From Oceanospirillaceae bacterium (GTDB taxonomy: Bacteria; Pseudomonadota; Gammaproteobacteria; Pseudomonadales; Balneatricaceae): DNA of 7,338 bases. Location: the NCBI GenBank assembly GCA_023954795.1, contig JAGSHA010000155.1, forward strand, positions 1 through 7,338. Direction: 5' to 3'. The notes beneath the pieces were generated by a model. The model was given only the letters and a program-made list of their open reading frames with translations, did not search any database and was not told where the DNA came from. Below are positions 1 through 5,277 of the stretch, one piece after another. Both the position numbers and the translations under genes were made by a program. Position 1 is the stretch's first letter; the number at the start of each line of letters is the position of its first letter.

Positions 1-323
1 GCATCGTTGAGGGCAGATAAACGCTGATTAATATGATTGAGTGGATGGGTAATATCGAGACCGACAATGGGCAGGTCTAATTTATCCGTCACCAGACGCA
101 TCAGGCCGCCCAGCCCTGAACCAATATCCAGAACCGAGTTTGGTTTGAGCTCGCCAATGCGCTCGATCAGTTTCATCGAGGCTTTGATACCGCCAATGTG
201 TAGCTGATCGACGGGGGCCAGCTGAAACTGGTTAGGTCCGTTGGGATAAGCCTCTTGCAGCTGGCGGATAATCGTATCGGCATCTAATTTCTGTTCGTAA
301 TGATCGGTAACCAGTGCAGGCAT
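1..323 (-). CDS. Class I SAM-dependent methyltransferase, N-terminal part (cut by window edge)
   Basis: The first 107 codons are present and the 3' end lies beyond the window. Read on the minus strand from the ATG at 323-321, the frame stays open to base 1. Residues 64-78 hold the glycine-rich SAM-binding motif I (VLDIGSGLGG, then LMRLV). It is followed by the acidic residue D90 in IVGLDIT, which in this fold contacts the ribose of SAM. The segment DQLHIGGIKAS (39-49) just before motif I resembles the DQ(L/F)H.GG..A element of the ubiE-like and sarcosine/dimethylglycine methyltransferases. The substrate cannot be told without the missing C-terminal half. A modest Shine-Dalgarno stretch (AAAGAGA) lies about 7 nt before the ATG. 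The protein is presumably cytosolic. It is separated by 85 nt from the next gene upstream and has no functional link to it that I can see. The fold assignment is firm; the substrate is unknown. Confidence 0.88.
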   Translation of the reverse strand, partial: MPALVTDHYEQKLDADTIIRQLQEAYPNGPNQFQLAPVDQLHIGGIKASMKLIERIGELKPNSVLDIGSGLGGLMRLVTDKLDLPIVGLDITHPLNHINQRLSALND

Positions 324-408
324 CGGGTGTTCTCTTTGATAGGTATAAACCCTAATTTGCCGTGTATGGTGCTGCTTTGCAAGGCCGTTACCGTCTTATA
401 TGTATCCT

Positions 409-603
409 TCAGAGCTGCCTGATCTGTTGCAGGATATGCTGAGGCGTTTCTTTTACGATCAGGTGGGATATTTCGCCGCTGGTAAAGTACAGGCGTGTGC
501 CTGTTTCGCCGTCCTGCTGGGTAAAGTAGACGATATTATCGGTGTTGATGTAACACTCGGTGCCGTCTCGCTCGGAGGTGACGCGGATGATAATTTTCAT
601 CAT
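409..603 (-). CDS. Small FlbD-like hypothetical protein (63-64 aa)
   Basis: A 64-codon frame with two adjacent start codons (603-601 and 600-598). The AGGAG at 611-607 is 3 nt from the first ATG and 6 nt from the second, so the second, giving a 63-aa protein that begins MKIIIRV, is the more likely start. The pattern is short beta strands, then INTDNIVYFTQ, a turn (QDGETG), a strand (TRLYFTSGE), and an ending VKETPQHILQQI. It aligns by eye with the FlbD layout (residues like LNADLIE, a turn, ITLxxGK, VKESxDEV). FlbD itself is a small protein of flagellar operons, but no flagellar gene is nearby, so only the fold type is suggested. There is no signal peptide, membrane segment or cysteine pair. 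The leader contains a perfect 11-bp inverted repeat. Function is unknown; I am fairly sure it is a real gene because of its strong ribosome binding site and domain-like pattern. Confidence 0.72.
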   Translation of the reverse strand: MMKIIIRVTSERDGTECYINTDNIVYFTQQDGETGTRLYFTSGEISHLIVKETPQHILQQIRQL

Positions 604-608
604 AAACT

Positions 609-677
609 CCTGACAGTGAAGATTCTGATATTAGTCTAGCTGAGGATCACTCAACTGAGAGGGCTATCACTGTCAGG
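609..677. repeat. Perfect 11-bp inverted repeat in the leader of the small FlbD-like gene
   Basis: CCTGACAGTGA at 609-619 and its exact reverse complement TCACTGTCAGG at 667-677 are separated by 47 nt. Read on the minus strand, the downstream arm ends in AGG, which is part of the AGGAG ribosome binding site of the small gene. The spacer holds shorter complementary words (CTGAG at 640-644, CTCA at 650-653, CTGAG at 655-659) that could form alternative small stems. Neither arm is followed by a T run, so it does not look like a terminator. It could be an mRNA structure or a pair of protein-binding half sites flanking a promoter. Confidence 0.75.
628..654 (-). promoter_or_regulatory. Weak candidate promoter for the small FlbD-like gene
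   Basis: On the minus strand, TTGAGT (654-649) is followed after a short 15-nt spacer by TAATAT (633-628). Each box matches four of six positions of the sigma-70 consensus. If used, transcription would begin near 621 and the arms of the 11-bp inverted repeat would flank the promoter. The short spacer makes this a weak call. Confidence 0.25.
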
Positions 678-694
678 CTGTTTCAGAGCCGGAG

Positions 695-1027
695 CTAATG
701 ATTGCTCCAGATAACGCGTACCGGTTCGCCGAAGTCATCCAGCACCACCTTACGGACAGATTTGTGGCGGGTGACTTGCTTGGTGGGCGTGGCTACTTTT
801 TTGTTGGCAGTGCGGCGTGCTTCGATGGCAGCGACCACTTCGGGGATCGCGGTTCGCGTTTTATGAGGCCGTTCGAGGCGGATATGGCGGTTGTTGTAAT
901 TGCCGTCAATCAGACTGCTGGCCCCGGGAGGGACGCTCTGGATTGTGCCGCCATGGGCAAGAAAGCTGGCTATTTTATCTTCGTGGTCCTTGCGTAGCTG
1001 TTTTTTGGTTGGGCGATTGCTGAACAT
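695..1027 (-). CDS. Basic 110-aa protein with a SutA-like RNA-polymerase-binding segment (putative)
   Basis: I do not recognise a named orthologue. Residues 18-39 (KIASFLAHGG, then TIQSVPPGASSL) and the following NYNNRHI (44-49) resemble the C-terminal part of Pseudomonas SutA, which has an FL.(R/H)GG.(V/I)Q..P..V block ending in KYGSRPI. In SutA this region belongs to the RNA-polymerase-interacting part of a small acidic regulator active in slow growth. Here the block sits near the N-terminus and is followed by a lysine/arginine-rich segment (about 52-93) and a terminal VVLDDFGEPVRVIW stretch, so the architecture differs. There is no membrane segment or cysteine. An in-frame stop (1051-1049) lies just upstream, so the ATG at 1027 is the most upstream ATG start. 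It has no good Shine-Dalgarno sequence (only GGAT about 11 nt away). Coding status is likely; the role in transcription is inference from a short motif remembered, not searched. Confidence 0.7.
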   Translation of the reverse strand: MFSNRPTKKQLRKDHEDKIASFLAHGGTIQSVPPGASSLIDGNYNNRHIRLERPHKTRTAIPEVVAAIEARRTANKKVATPTKQVTRHKSVRKVVLDDFGEPVRVIWSNH

Positions 1028-1051
1028 TGTATTGGGTATCCAGTTGGGTCA

Positions 1052-1080
1052 ATCATATAGGTGTTTTTTCCATCCACTTA
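1052..1080 (-). promoter_or_regulatory. Candidate promoter for the SutA-like gene
   Basis: On the minus strand TATGAT (1057-1052) matches the sigma-70 -10 box at five of six positions. The hexamer 17 nt upstream (TAAGTG, 1080-1075) is a poor -35 box. A start near 1045 would give a leader of about 18 nt. This is the only promoter-like element in the 86-nt gap after the DUF502 gene. Confidence 0.28.
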
Positions 1081-1113
1081 CATCTCCAGAATTCTCAGTC
1101 TAGACGAGGTTTT

Positions 1114-1743
1114 TTAGTTCTGCTGTACGGATTGTCCGGGACGGTGACTCGGTGGATTGATGCCCGTCATACCGGCCGTTAATGTGAAGCGCATCGCGTC
1201 CTCTACGCTGATATCCAACGGCCGAACTGCGCTGCGGGGGATCAGGACGGTATACCCGCCAATCATGTAGCTCAGGGGCAGATACACCAGAATGCTGTCT
1301 TCGGTATCAAATCCCTCTGGCAGACGTTCTGAGGTGTTCTGAGTTACAAATCCAATCAATTCCATACCATTGTCGGCCAGCGTAATGGATACCACCTGTT
1401 GAAACTCTTTCTTCACGGTTGGGGAGAAGTAGTTAAAGAAGTCACGGATAGAACCGTACACCGATTTCACCAGTGGCATGTGGTAGAGCAGGCTCTCAGT
1501 CAGTGCGAAAAGGCGCTGGAACACGTAAGCGTGCATCAATAGTCCGACCAAAAAGGCAACAGTGATCCCGGCGAGCACCCCCAGTCCGGGCCAGTATGGT
1601 GTGTTGGGAAATAGGGAGCGGATTGATCCACCCAAAATCAGCTCGGCTGAATGAGCCAGCCAATAGATCAGAGAGAGGGTGAGCACCACGGGTAGGATGG
1701 TGATCGTTCCTGTCAGTATATTTCGGCCTATAAAACGCAACAT
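1114..1743 (-). CDS. DUF502 family inner-membrane protein
   Basis: A 209-aa membrane protein of the DUF502 family, within the family's usual length of about 200-220. Two hydrophobic segments are visible: about residues 10-32 (TGTITILPVVLTLSLIYWL region) and 53-76 (GLGVLAGITVAFLVGLLMHAY region). Family hallmarks follow: the P..KSVYGSIRDFF block at 90-103, then YLPLSYMIGGYTVLIPR (154-170), then a DISVEDAMR motif at 177-185. In other DUF502 proteins the matching region reads like G..(L/F)(L/V)(P/V)R..V..LDMSVE(D/E)A. The molecular function of the family is not settled. The start is supported by GGAGGG 7 nt before the ATG. It lies 112 nt beyond the terminator of the catabolic operon, so it is probably its own transcription unit. 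Its C-terminal tail is proline/glutamine-rich and polar. Confidence 0.93.
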   Translation of the reverse strand: MLRFIGRNILTGTITILPVVLTLSLIYWLAHSAELILGGSIRSLFPNTPYWPGLGVLAGITVAFLVGLLMHAYVFQRLFALTESLLYHMPLVKSVYGSIRDFFNYFSPTVKKEFQQVVSITLADNGMELIGFVTQNTSERLPEGFDTEDSILVYLPLSYMIGGYTVLIPRSAVRPLDISVEDAMRFTLTAGMTGINPPSHRPGQSVQQN

Positions 1744-1789
1744 GATATGGCCCTCCCGCGAGGCTGATCAGAAGCAGGCGAGCTCATTA

Positions 1790-1822
1790 CGACACGCCTT
1801 TGAACTAAGCATAGTCGTGTCG
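1790..1822. repeat. 7-bp inverted repeat upstream of the DUF502 gene
   Basis: CGACACG at 1790-1796 and its reverse complement CGTGTCG at 1816-1822 are separated by 19 nt. It lies in the 175-nt gap between the operon terminator and the DUF502 start. It could be an operator or a weak hairpin in the leader. No convincing promoter boxes frame it, and an arm of this length can arise by chance. Confidence 0.4.
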
Positions 1823-1855
1823 AAGGAAAGGTAGTTTGGGAAGGGACTTGAAACA

Positions 1856-1883
1856 AAAACGCCAGCCCGAAGGCTGGCGTTTT
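1856..1883 (-). terminator. Strong intrinsic terminator of the liu operon (UUCG tetraloop)
   Basis: A perfect 12-bp stem (1856-1867 with 1872-1883) encloses a 4-nt loop. On the minus strand the RNA reads GGCGUUUU-type ends around C(UUCG)G, an extra-stable tetraloop, and the 3' side runs into TTTTTGTTT. It sits 36 nt after the stop codon of the acyl-CoA synthetase gene. The plus strand also has a short T run (1880-1883), so it may act weakly in both directions, although no plus-strand gene is present. Confidence 0.95.
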
Positions 1884-1918
1884 AATACTCGCGTTAAGCG
1901 GGCAAGAAGCGGCTGATG

Positions 1919-3619
1919 TTAGTCGTCCAGACCCAGCTCTTCGATAGAAATTTCACGCATTTTAAACTTCTGGATCTTGCCGGTTACAGTCATTGGGAAC
2001 TCGTTCACAAATTTGAAGTAACGTGGGATCTTGAAGTGGGTGATCTTACCTTTACAGAACGCGCGCAGATCTTCATCTGACACGTTTTCTGCGCCTGGTG
2101 ACAGCTTCACCCAAGCGATCAGTTCTTCACCGTATTTCTTATCGGGTACACCGGTTACCTGTACATCAGAGATGGACGGGTGGGTGTACAGGAACTCTTC
2201 GATCTCTTTCGGGTAAACGTTCTCGCCACCGCGGATGACCATATCTTTGATACGGCCTACGATCTGGATGTAACCTTCTTCATCCATCGTTGCCAGATCT
2301 TCGGTATGCATCCAGCCCGCTGGATCGATTGAACCAGCCGTTGCTTCAGGGTTGTTCCAGTACTTCAGCATAACGCTGTAGCCACGGGTACACAGCTCGC
2401 CCACTTCACCACGCGGTACAATATTACCGGTGGCTGGATCAACCAGTTTGGTTTCCAGATGTGGCTGGGTGCGGCCAACGGTCGTTACGCGTTTTTCGAA
2501 TGCGTCGTCTGCCGCGGTCTGTGTTGAAACCGGGCTGGTTTCTGTCATGCCGTAAGCGATCTGAACTTCTTCCATGTGCAGCTTGGAGTTCACGGCTTTC
2601 ATGACTTCAGCAGGGCAGATGGAACCGGCCATGATACCGGTGCGCAGGGTGGATACATCGTACTGATCGAAATCAGGATGCTCCATCTCAGCGATGAACA
2701 TTGTCGGCACGCCGTACAGCGCCGTTGCGCGTTCTTCCGCAACCGCTTCCAGTACGGATTTTGGTTCGAAACCGTCATCCGGATAGATCATGGTTGCGCC
2801 GTGAGTCATACAACCCAGGTTACCCATTACCATGCCGAAGCAGTGGTACAGCGGTACAGGGATGACCAGACGGTCCTGATCGGTAAAGTTCATGCTTTCA
2901 GCGACGAAGTAACCGTTGTTCAGGATGTTGTGGTGAGACAGTGCCGCGCCTTTCGGGAAGCCGGTGGTGCCAGAGGTGTACTGAATGTTGATTGGATCAT
3001 CAAACTGCAGTTCAGCCTGGATTTTATTCAACTGAGAGGCATCGATTTTCTCGGCCATCTCAACGAAATCGTCCCAGCGCCACATACCGTCCAGCTTTTC
3101 AGGAGACAGGTTGATGATGCCTTGCAGGTTGGGCATTTTTTCAGACTGCAGTTCACCTTCAGCGCAGGTTTTCAGCTCAGGTGCCAGGTCATACAGCATC
3201 TGGCTGTAGTTGGACGATTTAAAGCTGTCGGCGGTGACCAGGAACTTCGCTTCAGACTGGTTCATCGCGTATTCCAGCTCGTGCAGACGGTAAGCTGGGT
3301 TAACGTTCACCAGAATAGCGCCAACTTTAGCTGTAGCGAATTGGGTGATGGTCCACTGTGCACAGTTAGGTGACCACATACCCACACGGTCGCCGCGTTT
3401 TACGCCAATCGCCAGGAATGCGCGTGCAGCTTCATCTACACGTTGCTTCAGTTCGGCATACGTCAGGCGAATACCCTGATGGCGAACAATCAGTGCGTCG
3501 TTGTCGGGGTAGGTGGTTGCGATTTCATCAAACTTATCACCGATGGTCATACCGATCAGTGGCTTAGTGCTAGGACCGCTGGTGTAGCTAGGGATGTTGC
3601 TCATCGTTGTTGACCCCAT
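1919..3619 (-). CDS. AMP-forming acyl-CoA synthetase (ACSF2/FadD-like)
   Basis: A 566-codon member of the adenylate-forming family, which activates a carboxylic acid with ATP and then loads it on CoA. Visible motifs: the P-loop YTSGTTGFPKG (214-224), the A3-like PVPLYHCFGM (254-263), YGMTETSP (356-363), the ATP-ribose aspartate in HTEDLA (D441), the hinge and A8 block RIKDMVIRGGENVYP (456-470), and the A10 lysine in TGKIQK (K548). All key residues are intact and the length is normal for medium/branched acyl-CoA ligases; it is shorter than classical acetoacetyl-CoA synthetases (about 650 aa). A second in-frame ATG (3604-3602, MSNIPSY) is at least as likely a start, because GGGG at 3616-3613 precedes it by 9 nt while the first ATG has only a weak site. 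It is the last gene before the terminator. The substrate is inferred to be a short or branched acid linked to leucine breakdown. Confidence 0.95.
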   Translation of the reverse strand: MGSTTMSNIPSYTSGPSTKPLIGMTIGDKFDEIATTYPDNDALIVRHQGIRLTYAELKQRVDEAARAFLAIGVKRGDRVGMWSPNCAQWTITQFATAKVGAILVNVNPAYRLHELEYAMNQSEAKFLVTADSFKSSNYSQMLYDLAPELKTCAEGELQSEKMPNLQGIINLSPEKLDGMWRWDDFVEMAEKIDASQLNKIQAELQFDDPINIQYTSGTTGFPKGAALSHHNILNNGYFVAESMNFTDQDRLVIPVPLYHCFGMVMGNLGCMTHGATMIYPDDGFEPKSVLEAVAEERATALYGVPTMFIAEMEHPDFDQYDVSTLRTGIMAGSICPAEVMKAVNSKLHMEEVQIAYGMTETSPVSTQTAADDAFEKRVTTVGRTQPHLETKLVDPATGNIVPRGEVGELCTRGYSVMLKYWNNPEATAGSIDPAGWMHTEDLATMDEEGYIQIVGRIKDMVIRGGENVYPKEIEEFLYTHPSISDVQVTGVPDKKYGEELIAWVKLSPGAENVSDEDLRAFCKGKITHFKIPRYFKFVNEFPMTVTGKIQKFKMREISIEELGLDD

Positions 3620-3659
3620 TTGCTCGTTATTTTTTTAAAATTTCAAAAGGGTTTGGTGT

Positions 3660-3688
3660 GGTCTGTGCTGCCCCATACAGTTCAGACC
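3660..3688 (-). other. Hairpin between the AhpD-like gene and the acyl-CoA synthetase gene
   Basis: GGTCTG (3660-3665) pairs with CAGACC (3683-3688). After a 2x2 internal mismatch, CTG (3668-3670) pairs with CAG (3678-3680) around a 7-nt loop. It starts 8 nt after the stop codon of the AhpD-like gene. No T run follows on the minus strand, so it is not a standard terminator. mRNA stabilisation or partial attenuation are possible readings. Confidence 0.5.
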
Positions 3689-3696
3689 GTTGAATA

Positions 3697-4278
3697 TCAT
3701 CGGTTGAGGCTGTGATATTCAGGATTCGGCTGCATATCCACCGCGCTGGCGACCCGGTTGGTCATGTTATAAAACCCAGCAATATTGGCGATATCCCAGA
3801 TATCCCGATTGGTGAAGCCAACGTCACGCAGTGCCTGACGGTCATCTTCACTCATTTCATTCGGGGATTCGGTCAGCTTGACGGAGAAATCAAGCATCGC
3901 CCGGTGGCGTTCGGAAAGCTCTGCAACGCGATAATTCATCACCATCAGTTCACCCAGTTTCGGGTCGCCGGAGTATTCTCGGACGGCGGCACCATGGGCA
4001 ACCTGACAGTAGTAGCAGGCGTTAGAGGATGATACGGCAACGGCGATCATCTCTTTTTCCAGATCGGATAGTCCGCTGTCACCGAACATCAGTTCGTTGT
4101 AGAAGCGGGAGAATACGTCCAGTTGGGTCGCATTCTGGCTGTATGCTTTGAGTACGTTGGGTACCATGCCCAGTTTCTCTTCGCAGACAGAGAAGTATTT
4201 CTGGTAGTCCTCTGGCAACTGGTCGTGTGCGGGTAGCGGCAGATCCAGTGCGGTGATGTAGTCCGGTTGTGACTTCAT
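3697..4278 (-). CDS. AhpD-like peroxidase-related protein (carboxymuconolactone decarboxylase family)
   Basis: A 193-aa all-helical-type protein of the carboxymuconolactone decarboxylase/AhpD superfamily, 'uncharacterised peroxidase-related' subgroup. The redox motif CYYCQVAH gives C88, C91 and H95 (CxxCxxxH), preceded by the typical LSDLEKEMIAVAVS helix (70-83). In AhpD the two cysteines reduce a partner peroxiredoxin or peroxide and the glutamate/histidine relay protons. The motif is complete here, so thiol redox activity is plausible, but the physiological partner is unknown. Length fits the subgroup. There is no signal peptide, so it is cytosolic. GAGG lies 9 nt before the ATG. It is between liuE and the synthetase gene, in the same direction, with gaps of 78 and 77 nt, so it is probably co-transcribed. 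It supplies no obvious step of leucine degradation; protection against oxidants made by the flavin dehydrogenases of the pathway is a guess. Confidence 0.92.
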   Translation of the reverse strand: MKSQPDYITALDLPLPAHDQLPEDYQKYFSVCEEKLGMVPNVLKAYSQNATQLDVFSRFYNELMFGDSGLSDLEKEMIAVAVSSSNACYYCQVAHGAAVREYSGDPKLGELMVMNYRVAELSERHRAMLDFSVKLTESPNEMSEDDRQALRDVGFTNRDIWDIANIAGFYNMTNRVASAVDMQPNPEYHSLNR

Positions 4279-4316
4279 CTGTTGTTACCTCGGTTTTATT
4301 TTTTTTTGTTTCGAGG
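4279..4316 (-). promoter_or_regulatory. Ribosome binding site of the AhpD-like gene, possibly sequestered in a stem
   Basis: On the minus strand the GAGG ribosome binding site (4291-4288) lies 9 nt before the ATG. It belongs to CGAGG (4292-4288), which can pair with CCTCG (4316-4312) across a 19-nt loop made almost only of A and T, including a run of nine A. The stem is directly adjacent to the stronger hairpin at 4317-4343. The ribosome binding site itself is clear; its occlusion by five base pairs is only a possibility. Confidence 0.5.
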
Positions 4317-4343
4317 CAGCGCCTACCGTTGTGGAAGGCGCTG
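4317..4343. other. Strong hairpin between liuE and the AhpD-like gene
   Basis: CAGCGCCT (4317-4324) and AGGCGCTG (4336-4343) form a perfect 8-bp GC-rich stem with an 11-nt spacer. It begins 13 nt after the liuE stop codon. On the minus strand (the transcribed one) it is followed by CCTCGAAAC, not T residues, so it should not be a full terminator. The T run TTTT (4344-4347) is on the plus side, where no gene ends. It may protect the 3' end of the liuCDE message or cause partial termination. Confidence 0.65.
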
Positions 4344-4356
4344 TTTTATATCGGTT

Positions 4357-5277
4357 TTACTTGTCTTCACAGCCTATAGCAAGTGCGACTTTCGAACCGT
4401 TGCTGCGTCCAAGCTGACCGGTGATCCAATGGCTGGTCTGAACCAGCTTGTTCAGATCAATACCGGTTTCGATACCCAGACCGTTGAGCATGTACAGCAC
4501 ATCTTCAGTGGCCACGTTACCCGATGCACCTTGTGCATATGGACAACCGCCAAGGCCCGCGACCGAGGTGTCGATAACCGCAACACCTTCTTCAACCACG
4601 GCGTAGATATTCGCCAGTGCCTGACCGTAAGTGTCGTGGAAATGCGCTGCCAGTTTTTCGACCGGCACCTCTTTGGCGACCGCTTCCAGCATTTTCTTCG
4701 CTTTCAGCGGGGTACCCACACCGACGGTGTCGCCCAAGGAGATCTCGTAGCAACCCATGTCCAGCATGTCGCGGCAGACCGCTGCGACTTGTGCCGGCGC
4801 AATCTCACCATCGTACGGACAGCCCAGAACGGTGGAAACGTAACCACGCACACGGATACCGTGTTCTTTGGCGGTTTCGATGACCGGCAGAAAACGTTCC
4901 AGACTTTCCTTAATGGAGCAGTTGATGTTCTTCTGGGTGAACGCTTCTGAGGATGCGCTGAATACGGCAACCTCATCCGCTTTTGCTTCAATCGCACCTT
5001 CCAGACCACGTAGGTTGGGGGTCAGGGCTGCATAAGTAACGCCCGGTTTGCGATTGATACCCGCCAGAACCGCTGCCGCATCACCCATCTGGGGAACCCA
5101 CTTGGGAGATACAAAGCTGGCTGCTTCAACATAACTGAGACCGGCATCGGCGAGCCGATTGATCAGCTCTACTTTTACCGCTGTCGCGATGATATCGCCC
5201 GGTTCATTCTGAAGGCCGTCCCGAGGGCCGACCTCCACAATGCGGACTGAAGAAGGCAGAGAGGATGGCAATGCCAT
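4357..5277 (-). CDS. liuE: Hydroxymethylglutaryl-CoA lyase
   Basis: A 306-aa enzyme of the DRE-TIM metallolyase superfamily that splits (S)-HMG-CoA into acetyl-CoA and acetoacetate, the last step of leucine degradation. EVGPRDGLQNE (15-25) carries the metal/catalytic Arg19-Asp20 pair, SFVSPKWVPQM is at 54-64, HFHDTYGQALANI (212-224) holds the metal-binding His212 and His214, and the lyase signature GLGGCPYAQGASGN (241-254) holds the catalytic Cys245 and Asn254. Length is typical of the bacterial enzyme, with no targeting peptide, so it is cytosolic. The ATG overlaps the liuD stop codon by one base (TAATG), and its ribosome binding site (GAGGAGG, 5291-5285) is inside the last codons of liuD, so translation is probably coupled. 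Isopropylmalate synthase and homocitrate synthase belong to the same superfamily but lack this cysteine signature. Confidence 0.98.
   Translation of the reverse strand: MALPSSLPSSVRIVEVGPRDGLQNEPGDIIATAVKVELINRLADAGLSYVEAASFVSPKWVPQMGDAAAVLAGINRKPGVTYAALTPNLRGLEGAIEAKADEVAVFSASSEAFTQKNINCSIKESLERFLPVIETAKEHGIRVRGYVSTVLGCPYDGEIAPAQVAAVCRDMLDMGCYEISLGDTVGVGTPLKAKKMLEAVAKEVPVEKLAAHFHDTYGQALANIYAVVEEGVAVIDTSVAGLGGCPYAQGASGNVATEDVLYMLNGLGIETGIDLNKLVQTSHWITGQLGRSNGSKVALAIGCEDK

Noticed and set aside
324..408. TTGCAA with CAAATT 17 nt downstream as a promoter for the methyltransferase gene.
   Set aside because: The -10 box matches only three of six positions; nothing else in this gap stood out.
691..708. 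GGAGC/GCTCC 5-bp stem across the stop codon of the SutA-like gene.
   Set aside because: Five pairs with an 8-nt loop and no T run are too little for a terminator.
698..997. Plus-strand frame of 99 codons opposite the SutA-like gene.
   Set aside because: The minus frame has the recognisable FLAHGG block and an upstream stop that defines it; the plus product shows no such pattern and no ribosome binding site.
1055..1075. Possible six-codon upstream frame (MEKTPI) before the SutA-like gene.
   Set aside because: The nearest GGAG is 10 nt away, the candidate promoter would start transcription downstream of it, and so short a frame is easily chance.
1094..1115. CTC-A-GTCTAGAC-GAG followed by six T on the plus strand, like a terminator.
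   Set aside because: The stem is short with a bulge, it would act on the plus strand where no gene ends, and the T run partly comes from the end of the DUF502 frame.
2576..3373. Open frame of 265 codons on the plus strand.
   Set aside because: It lies wholly antisense inside the synthetase gene, whose motifs are complete; the translated product shows no recognisable domain.
4282..4950. Open frame of 222 codons on the plus strand.
   Set aside because: It is antisense to the HMG-CoA lyase gene with its full signature, and begins in a T-rich gap without a ribosome binding site.
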